DNA of 64,000 nt from Sneathiella litorea (GCF_009882915.1 NZ_WTUW01000001.1:1116357-1180356), one strand, 5' to 3'; positions 6,907 through 16,541 are shown, counted from the first letter of the stretch. Numbers and translations are program-made. The notes: generated by a model from the sequence alone, not told the origin.

Positions 6907-9357
6907 ATGAGTGAGTTGCCCAATAAAGCCCGCGTTGTCATCATCGGAGGAGGCGTGATCGGTTGCTCGGTTGCCTATCATCTTACAAAGCTCGGCTGGA
7001 AAGACGTTGTTCTGCTGGAGCGAAAACAGCTGACATCAGGAACAACCTGGCATGCGGCGGGCCTTATCGCGCAGCTGCGCGCTTCAAAAAACATGACGCG
7101 ACTCGCAAAATACAGTCAGGAGCTTTATAGCAAACTGGAAGTGGAAACCGGCGTTTCGACGGGCATACGAGAGACAGGTTCAATCACGGTTGCCCTTACA
7201 GAAGAACGGAAAGAAGAAATTTTCCGGCAAGCGTCCATGGCTCGTGCTTTTGATGTGGAGATCGAGGAGATCAGCACGGCAGAGGTTAAGGCGCGATATG
7301 ACTATCTCAATCTCGATGGCATAAAAGGGGCTGTTTGGCTTCCCCGTGATGGTCAGGCGGATCCGGGTAATATTGCGCTGGCCATGGCGAAGGGTGCGCG
7401 TCAGCGTGATGCTCAAATCTTCGAACGGGTTGCTGTTACAGATATCCGCATTACCGGACGGCGCGCAACAGGGGTGGACTGGCAGCGCGAAAATGGTGAG
7501 GTTGGCCATATTCAGGCGGATATGGTGGTAAATTGCGCTGGAATGTGGGGGCATCAGGTAGGCCGGTTAGCTGGCGTGAATGTTCCCCTGCACGCCTGCG
7601 AGCATTTCTATATCGTAACAGAAATTATAAAGGACCTGCCGCAATTGCCGGTCCTGCGGGTACCTGATGAATGCGCCTACTACAAGGAGGATGCGGGCAA
7701 AATTCTTCTCGGCGCATTTGAACCGGTGGCGAAGCCGTGGGGGATGAAAGGCATTCCTGATAATTTTGAGTTTGATCAACTGCCCGAAGACTTTGACCAT
7801 TTTGAACCGATCCTGAGCGATGCCGTCAACAGAATGCCAATCTTGGCAGAGGCGGGTATACATACTTTTTTCAATGGTCCGGAAAGTTTTACTCCCGATG
7901 ATGCATATCATATTGGCCTCGCGCCGGAACTCGATAACTTCTGGGTGGCGGCGGGTTTTAACTCCATTGGCATCCAATCAGCGGGCGGTGCGGGTATGGC
8001 GCTGGCCCAATGGATGGAAGATGGCATGAAGCCCTTTGATCTCGGGGATGTAGATATTTCGCGGATGCAGCCATTCCAGGGAAACCGCCATTATTTATTC
8101 GAACGATCAAAAGAAACTCTGGGCCTGCTGTATGCGGATCATTTCCCCTTCCGCCAGAAGGAAACGGCGCGCGGTATCCGTCGTTCCCCATTCCACCATG
8201 AAATGCTGGCGCGCGGCGCAGTGATGGGAGAGGTGGCCGGATGGGAAAGGCCAAACTGGTTTGCCAATTCTGGTCAGGATCGCCGCTATCGGTATAGCTG
8301 GAAGCGACAGAACTGGTTTGAGAATTCGGCGGCAGAACACAATGCAATCCGGACCAATGTGGGCATGTATGATATGTCCTCCTTCGGTAAGATACGCGTT
8401 GAAGGGCCAGATGCGGAAAGTTTCCTGAACTATGTTGCGGGTGGAGATTTCTCAGTACCAATTGGAAAGATCGTTTATACCCAGTTTCTGAATAAGAGGG
8501 GCGGCATCGAGGCGGACGTAACCGTGACGCGTCTTTCCGACACTGCGTATCTCGTTGTTACTCCAGCGGCAACCAGACTTGCCGATCAACGCTGGTTACA
8601 AGAACATAGCGGTGATTTCCGGGTTGTTGTAACCGACGTGACGGCGGGTGAAGGTATACTCGCCGTGATGGGGCCAAATTCACGTAAACTTCTTGAGATG
8701 GTCAGCCCTAATAACTTTGCAAATGATTACAACCCTTTCGGCACTGCTCAGAATATAGAGATCGGCATGGGCCTCGCCCGTGCCCACCGCGTTACATATG
8801 TCGGGGAGCTTGGTTGGGAAATATATGTCGCTGCCGATATGGCGGCTCATGTGTTTGAGGCATTGGTAGAAGCTGGAGAGGAGCTTGATCTTAAGCTTTG
8901 CGGGATGCATATGATGGATAGCTGCCGAATTGAAAAAGCTTTCCGTCATTTCGGGCATGATATCACATCACAGGATCACATCATTGATGCGGGCCTTGGA
9001 TTTGCCGTTAAATCCACAAAGCCTGAATTTATCGGCCGCGATGCGGTGCTGGCACGGAAAGAAAGCGGACCTCATAATCGTATCTTGCAATTTCTTTTGA
9101 CCGACCCCGAGCCTTTATTGTTTCACAATGAGCCTATTATCCGTGACGGAGAAATAGTTGGTTATCTTTCATCGGGAAGTTATGGGTATACGCTTGGGGC
9201 AGCCGTTGGCATGGGTTATGTGCCGTGCAAAGGGGAGAAACCAGCGGAAATCCTTGCGTCAGATTATGAAATTGAAGTCGCAGGTCGCCGCATAAAAGCT
9301 ATTGTATCACTGAAGCCGATGTATGATCCTGAGGCAAAACGGGTAAAAGATATGTAA
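6907..9357 (+). CDS. FAD-dependent dimethylglycine/sarcosine dehydrogenase-like protein
   Basis: An 816-residue fusion of an N-terminal FAD-dependent amine oxidase (DAO, about residues 9-370), a linker (FAO_M type) and C-terminal GcvT and GcvT-C domains that bind tetrahydrofolate. The dinucleotide motif VVIIGGGVIGCSVAYHL lies at residues 10-26. The segment SGTTWHAAGLIAQL carries the His that binds FAD covalently in this family. Such enzymes oxidatively demethylate dimethylglycine, sarcosine or related N-methyl compounds and hand the one-carbon unit to folate. Length fits the family (about 800-850). The next clear gene starts about 320 bases downstream. The exact amine cannot be told from sequence. 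Confidence 0.88.
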   Translation: MSELPNKARVVIIGGGVIGCSVAYHLTKLGWKDVVLLERKQLTSGTTWHAAGLIAQLRASKNMTRLAKYSQELYSKLEVETGVSTGIRETGSITVALTEERKEEIFRQASMARAFDVEIEEISTAEVKARYDYLNLDGIKGAVWLPRDGQADPGNIALAMAKGARQRDAQIFERVAVTDIRITGRRATGVDWQRENGEVGHIQADMVVNCAGMWGHQVGRLAGVNVPLHACEHFYIVTEIIKDLPQLPVLRVPDECAYYKEDAGKILLGAFEPVAKPWGMKGIPDNFEFDQLPEDFDHFEPILSDAVNRMPILAEAGIHTFFNGPESFTPDDAYHIGLAPELDNFWVAAGFNSIGIQSAGGAGMALAQWMEDGMKPFDLGDVDISRMQPFQGNRHYLFERSKETLGLLYADHFPFRQKETARGIRRSPFHHEMLARGAVMGEVAGWERPNWFANSGQDRRYRYSWKRQNWFENSAAEHNAIRTNVGMYDMSSFGKIRVEGPDAESFLNYVAGGDFSVPIGKIVYTQFLNKRGGIEADVTVTRLSDTAYLVVTPAATRLADQRWLQEHSGDFRVVVTDVTAGEGILAVMGPNSRKLLEMVSPNNFANDYNPFGTAQNIEIGMGLARAHRVTYVGELGWEIYVAADMAAHVFEALVEAGEELDLKLCGMHMMDSCRIEKAFRHFGHDITSQDHIIDAGLGFAVKSTKPEFIGRDAVLARKESGPHNRILQFLLTDPEPLLFHNEPIIRDGEIVGYLSSGSYGYTLGAAVGMGYVPCKGEKPAEILASDYEIEVAGRRIKAIVSLKPMYDPEAKRVKDM

Positions 9358-9676
9358 CTTGTTCTTTGACCTTAAAGTTTAAAATTGTTCGCCTGCGCCG
9401 CACGCTTATCCTGAATTAATCTCGATAACGCTCTCCCCAATAAGAGTTGAAGACAGCAGTGGCTTTGCAGCAGCCTTGCTGTGAGTGAGGATGGCATTTA
9501 TGGGTAGACGGATTAATTTTATCCGTTGGTTTCCCGATTTCTTCCGTAAGAAAGAAAGCGATTCTTGCTCTTTTGCGCACGGAGCAGCGGCGTGAAATTA
9601 TACTTTTAAGTATGTCAGGTTTGGACTACCTTCTTCTTTGCCCTTCTTAAGAATTGAAAGAAAAAGAGATGTCAGG
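9358..9676. other. 319-base intergenic region with structured elements
   Basis: No convincing gene. It holds a bipartite stem-loop at 9454-9481 (CAGCA..GGCT / AGCC.TGCTG), an inverted repeat ACGGAT-N7-ATCCGT at 9508-9526 and a compact palindrome ATACTTTTAAGTAT at 9600-9613. A 31-codon frame (9500-9595, beginning MGRRINFIRWF) is open but has little support. The stretch probably carries the promoter and leader of the CoA-transferase gene; a small RNA is possible. Confidence 0.4.
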
Positions 9677-10819
9677 ATGAGCGGTGCCTTGCCATTGGAC
9701 GGCATTCGAGTTGTAGAAATGAGCCATATGGTGATGGGTCCTGCGTGCGGCATGATCCTTGCTCAGCTTGGTGCAGAAGTAATCAAGGTCGAACCACCTA
9801 AAGGTGACAAAACACGGGATTTAAAGGGAATGGGCACGGCGTTTTTTCCGCTTTTTAACCGTGGAAAGCGTAGCTTGGTTCTTGATCTCGCGCTTGAGAA
9901 AGACAGGGAAATTCTACACAAGCTTCTCGATACAACGGATGTTTTTATTGAGAATTTTAAAGATGGCCTTCTCGCGCGTCAGGGGCTGGAGCAGGAAACA
10001 ATGCTCAAAAGACATCCTACACTGATTATTGCTGGTCATAAAGGGTTCTTATCCGGTCCGTACCAGCATCGCCCCGCGCTTGACGAGGTTGTGCAAATGA
10101 TGTCGGGCCTTGCCATGATGACGGGCACCCGAGCGCGCCCGCTTCGTGTCGGCTCATCGGTCAATGATATTATGGGCGGTATGTTTGGCGTTATTGGGAT
10201 ACTGGCCGCCTTGCGCGAACGTGATAAAACAGCACAGGGAAAGAATATACGTATCGGACTCTTCGAAAATAGCCTGTTTTCCGTCGCCCAGCATATGGTC
10301 CAGTATGAGATGACGGGTGTACCTTCAACCCCGATGCCGGAGCGGACTCATGCATGGCCAGTTTATGATATTTTCGACACCAGTGACGATCAGAAAATAT
10401 TTGTCGCGGTTGTAACTGATGGCCATTGGACGGCGTTCTGTCAAACCTATGATCTTCCTGAATTTCTGAAGGATGACCGGCTTGGTACCGCGACGGACCG
10501 GATCGAGGCGAGGTCCTGGACTATTCCTAAAGTGGCTGAGAAAATCAGAAAACACTCAATGGAGGCACTGAGTAAACGACTTGATGCGCTTAGTATTCCC
10601 TTTGCACCAATTAACAGTCCGGAAGATCTTTTTAATGATCCTCATGTTCAGCGCGAAGGCGGCCTCGTTCATTTCGAGGACAGTGACGGACAAACCTACC
10701 GCGCGCCGACCTTACCGCTTGAGCTGGATGGTGAAGCTCTTGGTGAAGGGTTGCATGTCCCCGCACTCGGCGCGGATACGGGCGACATCCTGAAGGAGCT
10801 TGGAATAACCAAAAAATAA
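9677..10819 (+). CDS. CaiB/BaiF-type class III CoA-transferase
   Basis: A 380-residue CoA-transferase family III protein. Family features are LPLDGIRVVEMSH at the N-terminus, LAQLGAEVIKVEPPKGDKTR (28-47), NRGKRSLVLDL (61-71), and a probable catalytic Asp at about residue 136 in PALDEVVQMMSG. The ATG at 9677 gives the normal N-terminus; an upstream TTG adds 13 basic residues with no family counterpart. Such enzymes move CoA between organic acids. Its acceptor here is unknown. It is followed by a TRAP transporter, which usually imports carboxylates, so it may activate the acid those genes bring in (inference). Confidence 0.87.
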   Translation: MSGALPLDGIRVVEMSHMVMGPACGMILAQLGAEVIKVEPPKGDKTRDLKGMGTAFFPLFNRGKRSLVLDLALEKDREILHKLLDTTDVFIENFKDGLLARQGLEQETMLKRHPTLIIAGHKGFLSGPYQHRPALDEVVQMMSGLAMMTGTRARPLRVGSSVNDIMGGMFGVIGILAALRERDKTAQGKNIRIGLFENSLFSVAQHMVQYEMTGVPSTPMPERTHAWPVYDIFDTSDDQKIFVAVVTDGHWTAFCQTYDLPEFLKDDRLGTATDRIEARSWTIPKVAEKIRKHSMEALSKRLDALSIPFAPINSPEDLFNDPHVQREGGLVHFEDSDGQTYRAPTLPLELDGEALGEGLHVPALGADTGDILKELGITKK

Positions 10820-10897
10820 TTTCAGGGCTGTTTTTAATAAAGCAATGACGTAATAGTAGATTGGTACTAAAAAATAAAAACCTTGAGGGAGGGAGTT

Positions 10898-11890
10898 ATG
10901 AGAAAATTTTTGACAGTAGCAGCAGGGCTTTCAGTCATGCTCGGCGCTTTCAGTTTAACAAGTGATGCCGCGGCAGCCACGGCCATGCGGTGCAGCCATC
11001 AGTTGCCACCTGCGCATCATATCGCGAAAGTCATTGATCAATGGGCCGCGGAAATTGAGACGCTTTCAGACGGTGAAATCGATGTTCAGGTTTTCGGGGC
11101 GAATAGTCTAACCGGCGCAAAGGAGAATGCGACGGCGGTTGCCAAGGGTGACATCGACTGTGCTTTTTCGATTAACCCGCAGTGGGGCAAAACACTGCCA
11201 CTCATGAATGTAACGCTTGGCCCATTTGCCGTCAGCAGTTTGGAAGCTCTTCAGAAATGGGACGGGTCTAAAGCAGCAGATTTCCTTGAAGAGAAATTGA
11301 TGACGAAAGGCGTAAAGAATGCTGTCTGGCTTTTTACAACACGCAGTACGGCCATCACCTCCAACGGTAAGCCACTGATTAAACCTGAAGATTTTGAAGG
11401 CGTTAAAATCCGTGGACTTGGTCCGATACCGGATGCCGGCTTTGTTGCCATGGGCGCGGCCCCATCCGCCATGTCGGGAAGTAAAGTGTATCAGGCGCTC
11501 TCGACCGGTGTGATTGATGCTGGCCTGACGGATGTATCAGCCGCAGTATCTCGTAAATACTACGAAGTGCAGGATCATGTGACGATCCTGCCGCTCTTCA
11601 GCATTTACTTCCATGGCTATGTCAATCCTGCCTGGTATGACAGTCTCTCCGACAAAGGAAAGATGGCCGTAGATGAGGCCGGTAAAAAGGCGGCAGTCTG
11701 GGCAATCGAAGCCTCTGAAGCCTCTGCAGCGGGAGCGCCGGAAACGTTGGCAGAAAAGGGAATGAAAGTCCATATTGCAACGGATGAGGAGATAGAGGCT
11801 TTGAAGGCTGTCATGGCCCCGGCCTTTTACGAGGCGTTCAGCAATGCTTCAGGGGCGGACGGCAAGAAATTGCTTGATCTTTTGAACTAG
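10898..11890 (+). CDS. dctP: TRAP transporter substrate-binding protein (DctP family)
   Basis: A 330-residue periplasmic solute receptor. It has an Sec-type signal peptide (MRKFLTVAAGLSVMLGAF, cleaved after the Ala-rich region near residues 22-28), followed by a DctP-fold pattern: CSHQLPPAHHIAKVIDQWA, then LIKPEDFEGVKIRGLG, where the Arg of family members contacts the ligand carboxylate. GAGGGAGGGAG precedes the ATG at 10898. It is first in the dctP-dctQ-dctM set. The ligand is probably an organic acid, not identifiable by eye. Confidence 0.9.
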   Translation: MRKFLTVAAGLSVMLGAFSLTSDAAAATAMRCSHQLPPAHHIAKVIDQWAAEIETLSDGEIDVQVFGANSLTGAKENATAVAKGDIDCAFSINPQWGKTLPLMNVTLGPFAVSSLEALQKWDGSKAADFLEEKLMTKGVKNAVWLFTTRSTAITSNGKPLIKPEDFEGVKIRGLGPIPDAGFVAMGAAPSAMSGSKVYQALSTGVIDAGLTDVSAAVSRKYYEVQDHVTILPLFSIYFHGYVNPAWYDSLSDKGKMAVDEAGKKAAVWAIEASEASAAGAPETLAEKGMKVHIATDEEIEALKAVMAPAFYEAFSNASGADGKKLLDLLN

Positions 11891-11911
11891 ATTGCGTTTT
11901 CCGGATCCGTA

Positions 11912-12445
11912 ATGGACATGAAGGACAATTCGTCGGAAGAGGAGACATTCTCCTCTTCCGTTTTTATCCGGTTTGTAGAATATCTTTCCTTTGGCGCGGC
12001 TGTTCTCAGCGCGGTGCTCGTTGTTTTCACGCTGTTCATGACAGGGTACAGCGTTTTTCAACGTTATGTGTTGGGAACACCAATTACCTGGACAGATGAA
12101 ATGTCGGGTTTCCTGGTGGTGGCGATCGTGATGCTTGGTGCAGCGGAAACCTTGCGCCGAGGGGAGCATATCAGTGTCGATCTTCTTACCTCAAAAGCGA
12201 CGGGTAGACGGAAAAAGGCGCTTGGCATCTGGAGTTATCTTGCGACCGCTTTTCTGGCAGCGGTTATCTTCATCAGTACGTGGGAGGCAGTAAAGTTTTC
12301 CTATACCATCGGTGTCTATTCAAGTGGATATCTTGAAGCGCCGCTTTGGATACCCCAGTCCTTTTTGCTAGTGGGGTCGGGGCTCTTGTTTTTAATCTCT
12401 CTAGTGCGTGCGTATGATGGCCTGCGTAGCCGGAAGGGGGACTAG
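11912..12445 (+). CDS. dctQ: TRAP transporter small permease (DctQ family)
   Basis: A 177-residue membrane protein with four hydrophobic segments. It shows the DctQ pattern VFQRYVLGTPITWTDEMSGF and LRRGEHISVDLL in the middle. It begins 21 bases after dctP and its stop TAG overlaps the GTG start of dctM by one base (TAGTG), so production of the two membrane subunits is likely coupled. Confidence 0.9.
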   Translation: MDMKDNSSEEETFSSSVFIRFVEYLSFGAAVLSAVLVVFTLFMTGYSVFQRYVLGTPITWTDEMSGFLVVAIVMLGAAETLRRGEHISVDLLTSKATGRRKKALGIWSYLATAFLAAVIFISTWEAVKFSYTIGVYSSGYLEAPLWIPQSFLLVGSGLLFLISLVRAYDGLRSRKGD

Positions 12446-13731
12446 TGGCGACATTTCTTGTTCTTTTACTCCTCGTCCTTTTGCTTTTGACTGGCGTCCC
12501 GATTTTTGTCGGATTAGGTCTCGCTTCCGTCATTATTATGCTGCTGACAGAGGGCAGTATTTCAAGCGTTGCGGATACTTTCTTCGCAAAACTCGACAAT
12601 GGCATTCTCACCGCCATTCCCATGTTTGCCTTTATGGCGCATGTAATGATCAAGTCGAAGGTCGTGGATGATCTCTATGAAGCGGCAAATAGTCTGGTCG
12701 GCCATTTCAAGGGCGGGTTGGGGGTGGCAACTGTCCTCTCCTGTACGATTTTCGCGGCTATTTCCGGATCATCCGTTGCAACGGCATTGACTATAGGCTC
12801 CAGCGCCATCCCGCAAATGCGTCGCTTCGGTTATCGCGCCAGGGATGCCTATGGCGTTATTGTTGCAGGCGGCACCCTCGGCATTCTGATACCTCCATCC
12901 GGTCCCTTAATCCTGTATGCCATCGTCTCTGAGACGTCGATTGGGGCGCTTTTCATGGCTGGATTTATTCCGGGGATCATGATGGCGTTGATTTTTGCCT
13001 GCTTCTGCATTTCACAGGCTTATTTTAGGGGTGACACCAAGGGCAGCGACTGGGTTGGTTGGAAAAAAGGAATAAAGGCGATCCGGAAATCTTTCTGGTC
13101 GCTTTCGATGCCGCCGCTGGTTCTTGGAGGTATATATCTCGGCATTTTTACGGCATCAGAAGCCGCGTCTATCGGATGTATCTACGCTCTCCTTGTCGGC
13201 GCGCTTGTTTATCGTAACTTTGGTTTGAAAGAACTGGCGGAAACCGCGTTTGAAACTGTTCGAACGACGACAATGCTCTTTATGATCCTCGGCGCGGCGG
13301 CATTATTCAGTCGGGCCGTTACGATCATACGTCTTCCCATTGAACTGATGGAAGGCGTCGTGACGCTCGGCTTATCGCCCCTTGGCTTTATTTTGGTTGT
13401 CATGTTTGTCATTCTTATTCTTGGTATGTTTTTGGAGACAATTTCCATTATCCTGATCACCACACCGATTGTGCTGCCGATCTTGATGCAGCTTGATGTT
13501 AATCTGATCTGGTATGGCGTTCTTCTCATGATTAACCTGGAGCTAGCGCTCATTACACCTCCGGTCGGGATGAACCTTTTTGTTATCAAGGGGATTGCAA
13601 ATGCACCTCTCATCGAGGTGATTTTAGGTGCGGTTCCCTATGTGCTTCTGCTTCTTGCAGGGCTTGCATTAGTATTACTGTTCCCGGATCTCGCGCTTTG
13701 GCTGCCTGACCTTGCCGGCTTTGGCCAATAG
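12445..13731 (+). CDS. dctM: TRAP transporter large permease (DctM family)
   Basis: A 428-residue, very hydrophobic protein of normal DctM length with about 12 membrane segments. Family motifs include SGSSVATALTIGSSAIP and GGTLGILIPPSGPLILYA, and near the C-terminus LALITPPVGMNLFVIKGIA. It starts with GTG at 12445, overlapping the dctQ stop, which is typical for this operon. It carries the sodium-coupled translocation pathway. Confidence 0.92.
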   Translation: MATFLVLLLLVLLLLTGVPIFVGLGLASVIIMLLTEGSISSVADTFFAKLDNGILTAIPMFAFMAHVMIKSKVVDDLYEAANSLVGHFKGGLGVATVLSCTIFAAISGSSVATALTIGSSAIPQMRRFGYRARDAYGVIVAGGTLGILIPPSGPLILYAIVSETSIGALFMAGFIPGIMMALIFACFCISQAYFRGDTKGSDWVGWKKGIKAIRKSFWSLSMPPLVLGGIYLGIFTASEAASIGCIYALLVGALVYRNFGLKELAETAFETVRTTTMLFMILGAAALFSRAVTIIRLPIELMEGVVTLGLSPLGFILVVMFVILILGMFLETISIILITTPIVLPILMQLDVNLIWYGVLLMINLELALITPPVGMNLFVIKGIANAPLIEVILGAVPYVLLLLAGLALVLLFPDLALWLPDLAGFGQ

Positions 13732-14065
13732 AACCATATCTATGAAAGGTATGATGGGGCATGAGCTGCCGTTTGAGGCAAATCAATTCGTTACGCTTCC
13801 TATGTGTTAGAATACGACAATGTCAGGCCTCATTCGGCAGCTTAAGACAGATCTGACAATAAATAATGAAGCGATCCCAATCGCTTTCTCTCTCTCATAG
13901 ATCAGATCCATGGGCTCCGTTATGAGCTAAAAACCTTGGGCAAGGCGGTAAAGGCGCAGCATGAAGATATACAAAGTGCGATTATTGAAGCCTGTACATC
14001 CATGCGCTCGGGGGAAGGAAAAGAGTAATGCAGGCATTACATCCTCTTAGAGGCAGGGGGCGGCG
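13732..14065. other. Region between dctM and ftsH
   Basis: Apart from the split small frame, this 334-base gap holds a 13-codon frame at 14028-14069 ([13 protein letters not shown]). It starts in the overlap TAATG with the small frame's stop and ends in the overlap ATGA with the ftsH start, a layout that would allow translational coupling. No clear terminator for the TRAP operon was seen. Confidence 0.35.
13820..14028 (+). pseudogene. Small reading frame split by a TC-repeat frameshift
   Basis: A frame opens at the ATG at 13820 (begins MSGLIRQLKT) and stops at TAG 13898-13900, just after a run of five TC units (TCTCTCTCTC, about 13886-13895). The other frame continues without stops to TAA 14026-14028 and reads like a helical protein C-terminus (…YELKTLGKAVKAQHED…, ending GEGKE). 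Deleting one TC unit joins the two into one 68-residue protein. I do not recognise the family. It could be a decayed gene, a phase-variable gene or a sequencing error in the repeat. No good ribosome site precedes 13820. Confidence 0.45.
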
Positions 14066-15916
14066 ATGAAACAGGTGCCCGGCTGGCCTTGGATAGTCAT
14101 TGCAGCAATATTCGTGTTTTCTATGCTGATGATGAGTCAGGTTGTTCGTCCACCAGTTGAAACAACGATAGCCTACAGTGAGTTCAAGAAAATGGTCTCT
14201 GACGGAGAGGTCGCTGAGGTGACCCTTACGGGGGAAAGTGTGACGGCTGTCCTCAAATCTCCTTCGATAATAGGTACCCAGAAGGACAGCACAAAAGACT
14301 TGCAAACTGTGTTACCAAGTAGCGGAGACCCGGATTTATTGCGCCTGTTTGAGGAACAGGGGGTTGTCGTCTGGAACCATCCTGTCGAGACTGGCAGCAA
14401 TTGGTTTCTCACTCTACTGCCCTGGATTATATTTATTGGAGTATATTTATATATAATGCGCCGCATGCAGGGAAACCTAATGGATCGTTTTGGCGGGCGC
14501 AACAGCAGCGATTTCCTTATGGGGTCAGCCGCGAAAGAGGAAAAAGCAGGTCGCCGTGTGACGTTCGATGATGTGGCTGGACAGGAGCAGGCAAAGAAGG
14601 AAGTTGCTGAGTTAGTCGAGTTCCTGAAACATCCCGAAGACTTTAAAAAACTGGGCGCAGATCCGCCGCGCGGCGTCTTGCTGGTTGGCCCGCCGGGTAC
14701 TGGAAAAACACTTCTGGCGAGGGCCCTTGCCGGGGAAGCCGGCGTTAACTTCTTTAATATATCTGCCTCTGAGTTTATTGAGATGTTCGTCGGTGTTGGG
14801 GCATCGCGGGTTCGAAAGATGTTTGACGAAGCCAAGAAGCGCGCGCCCAGCATTATCTTTATCGATGAGTTGGATGCCGTTGGTCGGGTGCGCGGTACCG
14901 GCCTTGGGGGTGGCAATGATGAACGCGAGCAAACCCTAAATCAGATTCTTTCGGAAATGGATGGATTTTCCGGCCGGGAAACCGTGATTGTACTTGCAGC
15001 AACGAACCGGCCAGATGTGCTGGATCCGGCGTTACTCCGACCCGGCCGCTTTGATAGGCATGTGACGTTGGAGCTTCCCGACAAGAGTGCGAGAAAGGCG
15101 ATACTTGAAGTTCATACGCGCAAAGTACCTCTCGCAAAGGATGTCGATCTTGATCTTGTTTCCGCAGGCTGTCCCGGGTTTTCCGGCGCAGATATCAAGA
15201 ACCTCGTGAATGAAGCGGCGATTGCGGCTGTACGAGAACGCGTTGCAGAGGTTTCAATGCATCATTTCGATGAGATGCGCGACAGGATCATCATGGGTAC
15301 TGTTCGCACGCTCGCCATTCAACCTGAGGAGCAACATCGCCTCGCGGTTCATGAGGCGGGCCATACTGCCGTCGCCTATTTCCTACCTCATGCGGATCCA
15401 CTCTATAAGGTCACCATAATTCCGCGAGGGCGTGCTCTGGGTGGCACACATCTCCTGCCAACGGAAGAACGGCACACTCTAGATGAGGAATATTTGCGGG
15501 ATCGACTGGCGGTTTCTCTTGCCGGGCGTGGGGCAGAAGAATTTTTTCTTGGGAGTGTCAGTTCCGGGGCAGATGACGATATCAAGAATGCAACGAAGCT
15601 TGCCCGTGCCATGGTTTCTCAGTGGGGCATGTCAGATGAAGTAGGTCCTATTGATCTGCGGCAGAGCGAAGATCACCCGTTTCTGGGCCGGGAAATTGCG
15701 CAACCACGCCGCTTTAGTGAAGAAATGTCCAGCAGGGTGGACGATGCCGTCCTCAAGTTAATTCGGGAAGCAGAAGAACGCGGGCTTGAAATTCTTAAGG
15801 CTCACAAGACGCAGATCGAACAATTGATAGAGAAACTCGAAAAAGACGAGACGGTTAACTGGCCGGAGATCGACACTATCCTGGGCCCGAAGACGGCGAA
15901 GGAAGGAATTGCGTAG
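14066..15916 (+). CDS. ftsH: FtsH-family membrane AAA zinc protease
   Basis: A 616-residue ATP-dependent metalloprotease. One membrane helix (about 8-28) and another (about 113-131, [18 protein letters not shown]) flank a small periplasmic domain. The AAA module has Walker A GPPGTGKT (208-215), Walker [12 protein letters not shown] and the second region of homology [20 protein letters not shown]. The zinc motif HEAGH is at 429-433, with a GRGAEE segment further on that supplies the third ligand region. The context (TRAP genes before, LysE after) is not the usual tilS-ftsH-folP-glmM neighbourhood, so this may be a second, accessory FtsH. It degrades membrane and some soluble proteins. Start preceded by AGGCAGGGGGCGG. 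Confidence 0.9.
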   Translation: MKQVPGWPWIVIAAIFVFSMLMMSQVVRPPVETTIAYSEFKKMVSDGEVAEVTLTGESVTAVLKSPSIIGTQKDSTKDLQTVLPSSGDPDLLRLFEEQGVVVWNHPVETGSNWFLTLLPWIIFIGVYLYIMRRMQGNLMDRFGGRNSSDFLMGSAAKEEKAGRRVTFDDVAGQEQAKKEVAELVEFLKHPEDFKKLGADPPRGVLLVGPPGTGKTLLARALAGEAGVNFFNISASEFIEMFVGVGASRVRKMFDEAKKRAPSIIFIDELDAVGRVRGTGLGGGNDEREQTLNQILSEMDGFSGRETVIVLAATNRPDVLDPALLRPGRFDRHVTLELPDKSARKAILEVHTRKVPLAKDVDLDLVSAGCPGFSGADIKNLVNEAAIAAVRERVAEVSMHHFDEMRDRIIMGTVRTLAIQPEEQHRLAVHEAGHTAVAYFLPHADPLYKVTIIPRGRALGGTHLLPTEERHTLDEEYLRDRLAVSLAGRGAEEFFLGSVSSGADDDIKNATKLARAMVSQWGMSDEVGPIDLRQSEDHPFLGREIAQPRRFSEEMSSRVDDAVLKLIREAEERGLEILKAHKTQIEQLIEKLEKDETVNWPEIDTILGPKTAKEGIA

Positions 15917-15950
15917 GCTGACGCTGGCTCCGCCCGAAGGAGCGGTGTGC

Positions 15951-16541
15951 CTAGAAATTAGCAAAGAGGGCAAGGGCAACAACAGCGAGCATTGCTGTAG
16001 CCATCAACAGATTAATTCTGAACTGGATATTAGGGGCCAAGTTAAGTTGCTTGACCATGATCCCCGCTGTGAGCCAAATAAAATGAACCGGAATCCAAAT
16101 GGCATTGAGAAGAGCGAATTTGAGGATTGTTTCCCAGGCAAGCGCATCAGCAAAGAACGGAAATCCAGTAAACAGGGTCGTGTTGACGGCATAGGCCTTG
16201 GGGTTAATCAGTTGCAGGGCAATACCTGCAAAAATGCCTGGCTGCCGTGCGGATTCAATAAAGGCGATCTTGGCGCCTGCCGTAGCGATACGAAATGCGA
16301 GATAGAGCAGATAAACAAGAGACAACACCAGCAGGATATTCCGGACGACCGGTACGGCAAGAACGATTGCCGCCAGGCCAGACACAACGGCAAGAGCCAC
16401 GAGGTTATTACCAACAAAAAGGCCAGTCACATAACGAATGCCCGCCGCGCGCCCAAAGGCAGAGCCAACCCCGGCAGTTGAAAGAACACCCGGTCCGGGA
16501 GTTATGACCAGAAAGAAAACGGCCAGGAAAAATGAAATCAT
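15951..16541 (-). CDS. LysE/RhtB-family amino acid exporter
   Basis: A 196-residue inner-membrane protein with about six hydrophobic segments. It shows the family N-terminus FLAVFFLVITPGPGVLSTAG and a central LINPKAYAVNTTLF. These proteins export amino acids or their analogues. It follows the MATE gene by 60 bases on the same strand, so it may share the MATE promoter and the MarR control described below. Confidence 0.87.
   Translation of the reverse strand: MISFFLAVFFLVITPGPGVLSTAGVGSAFGRAAGIRYVTGLFVGNNLVALAVVSGLAAIVLAVPVVRNILLVLSLVYLLYLAFRIATAGAKIAFIESARQPGIFAGIALQLINPKAYAVNTTLFTGFPFFADALAWETILKFALLNAIWIPVHFIWLTAGIMVKQLNLAPNIQFRINLLMATAMLAVVALALFANF

Noticed and set aside
9500-9595. 31-codon frame in the gap before the CoA-transferase
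   Set aside because: Too short, no clear ribosome site, no motif; kept only as a note in the intergenic entry.
13209-13613. Open frame opposite dctM
   Set aside because: Antisense to a confidently assigned permease and rich in residues expected from reversed hydrophobic codons.
15909-16481. 190-codon frame opposite the LysE exporter gene
   Set aside because: Low-complexity polar text with no motif, overlapping a clear LysE/RhtB gene; shadow frame.
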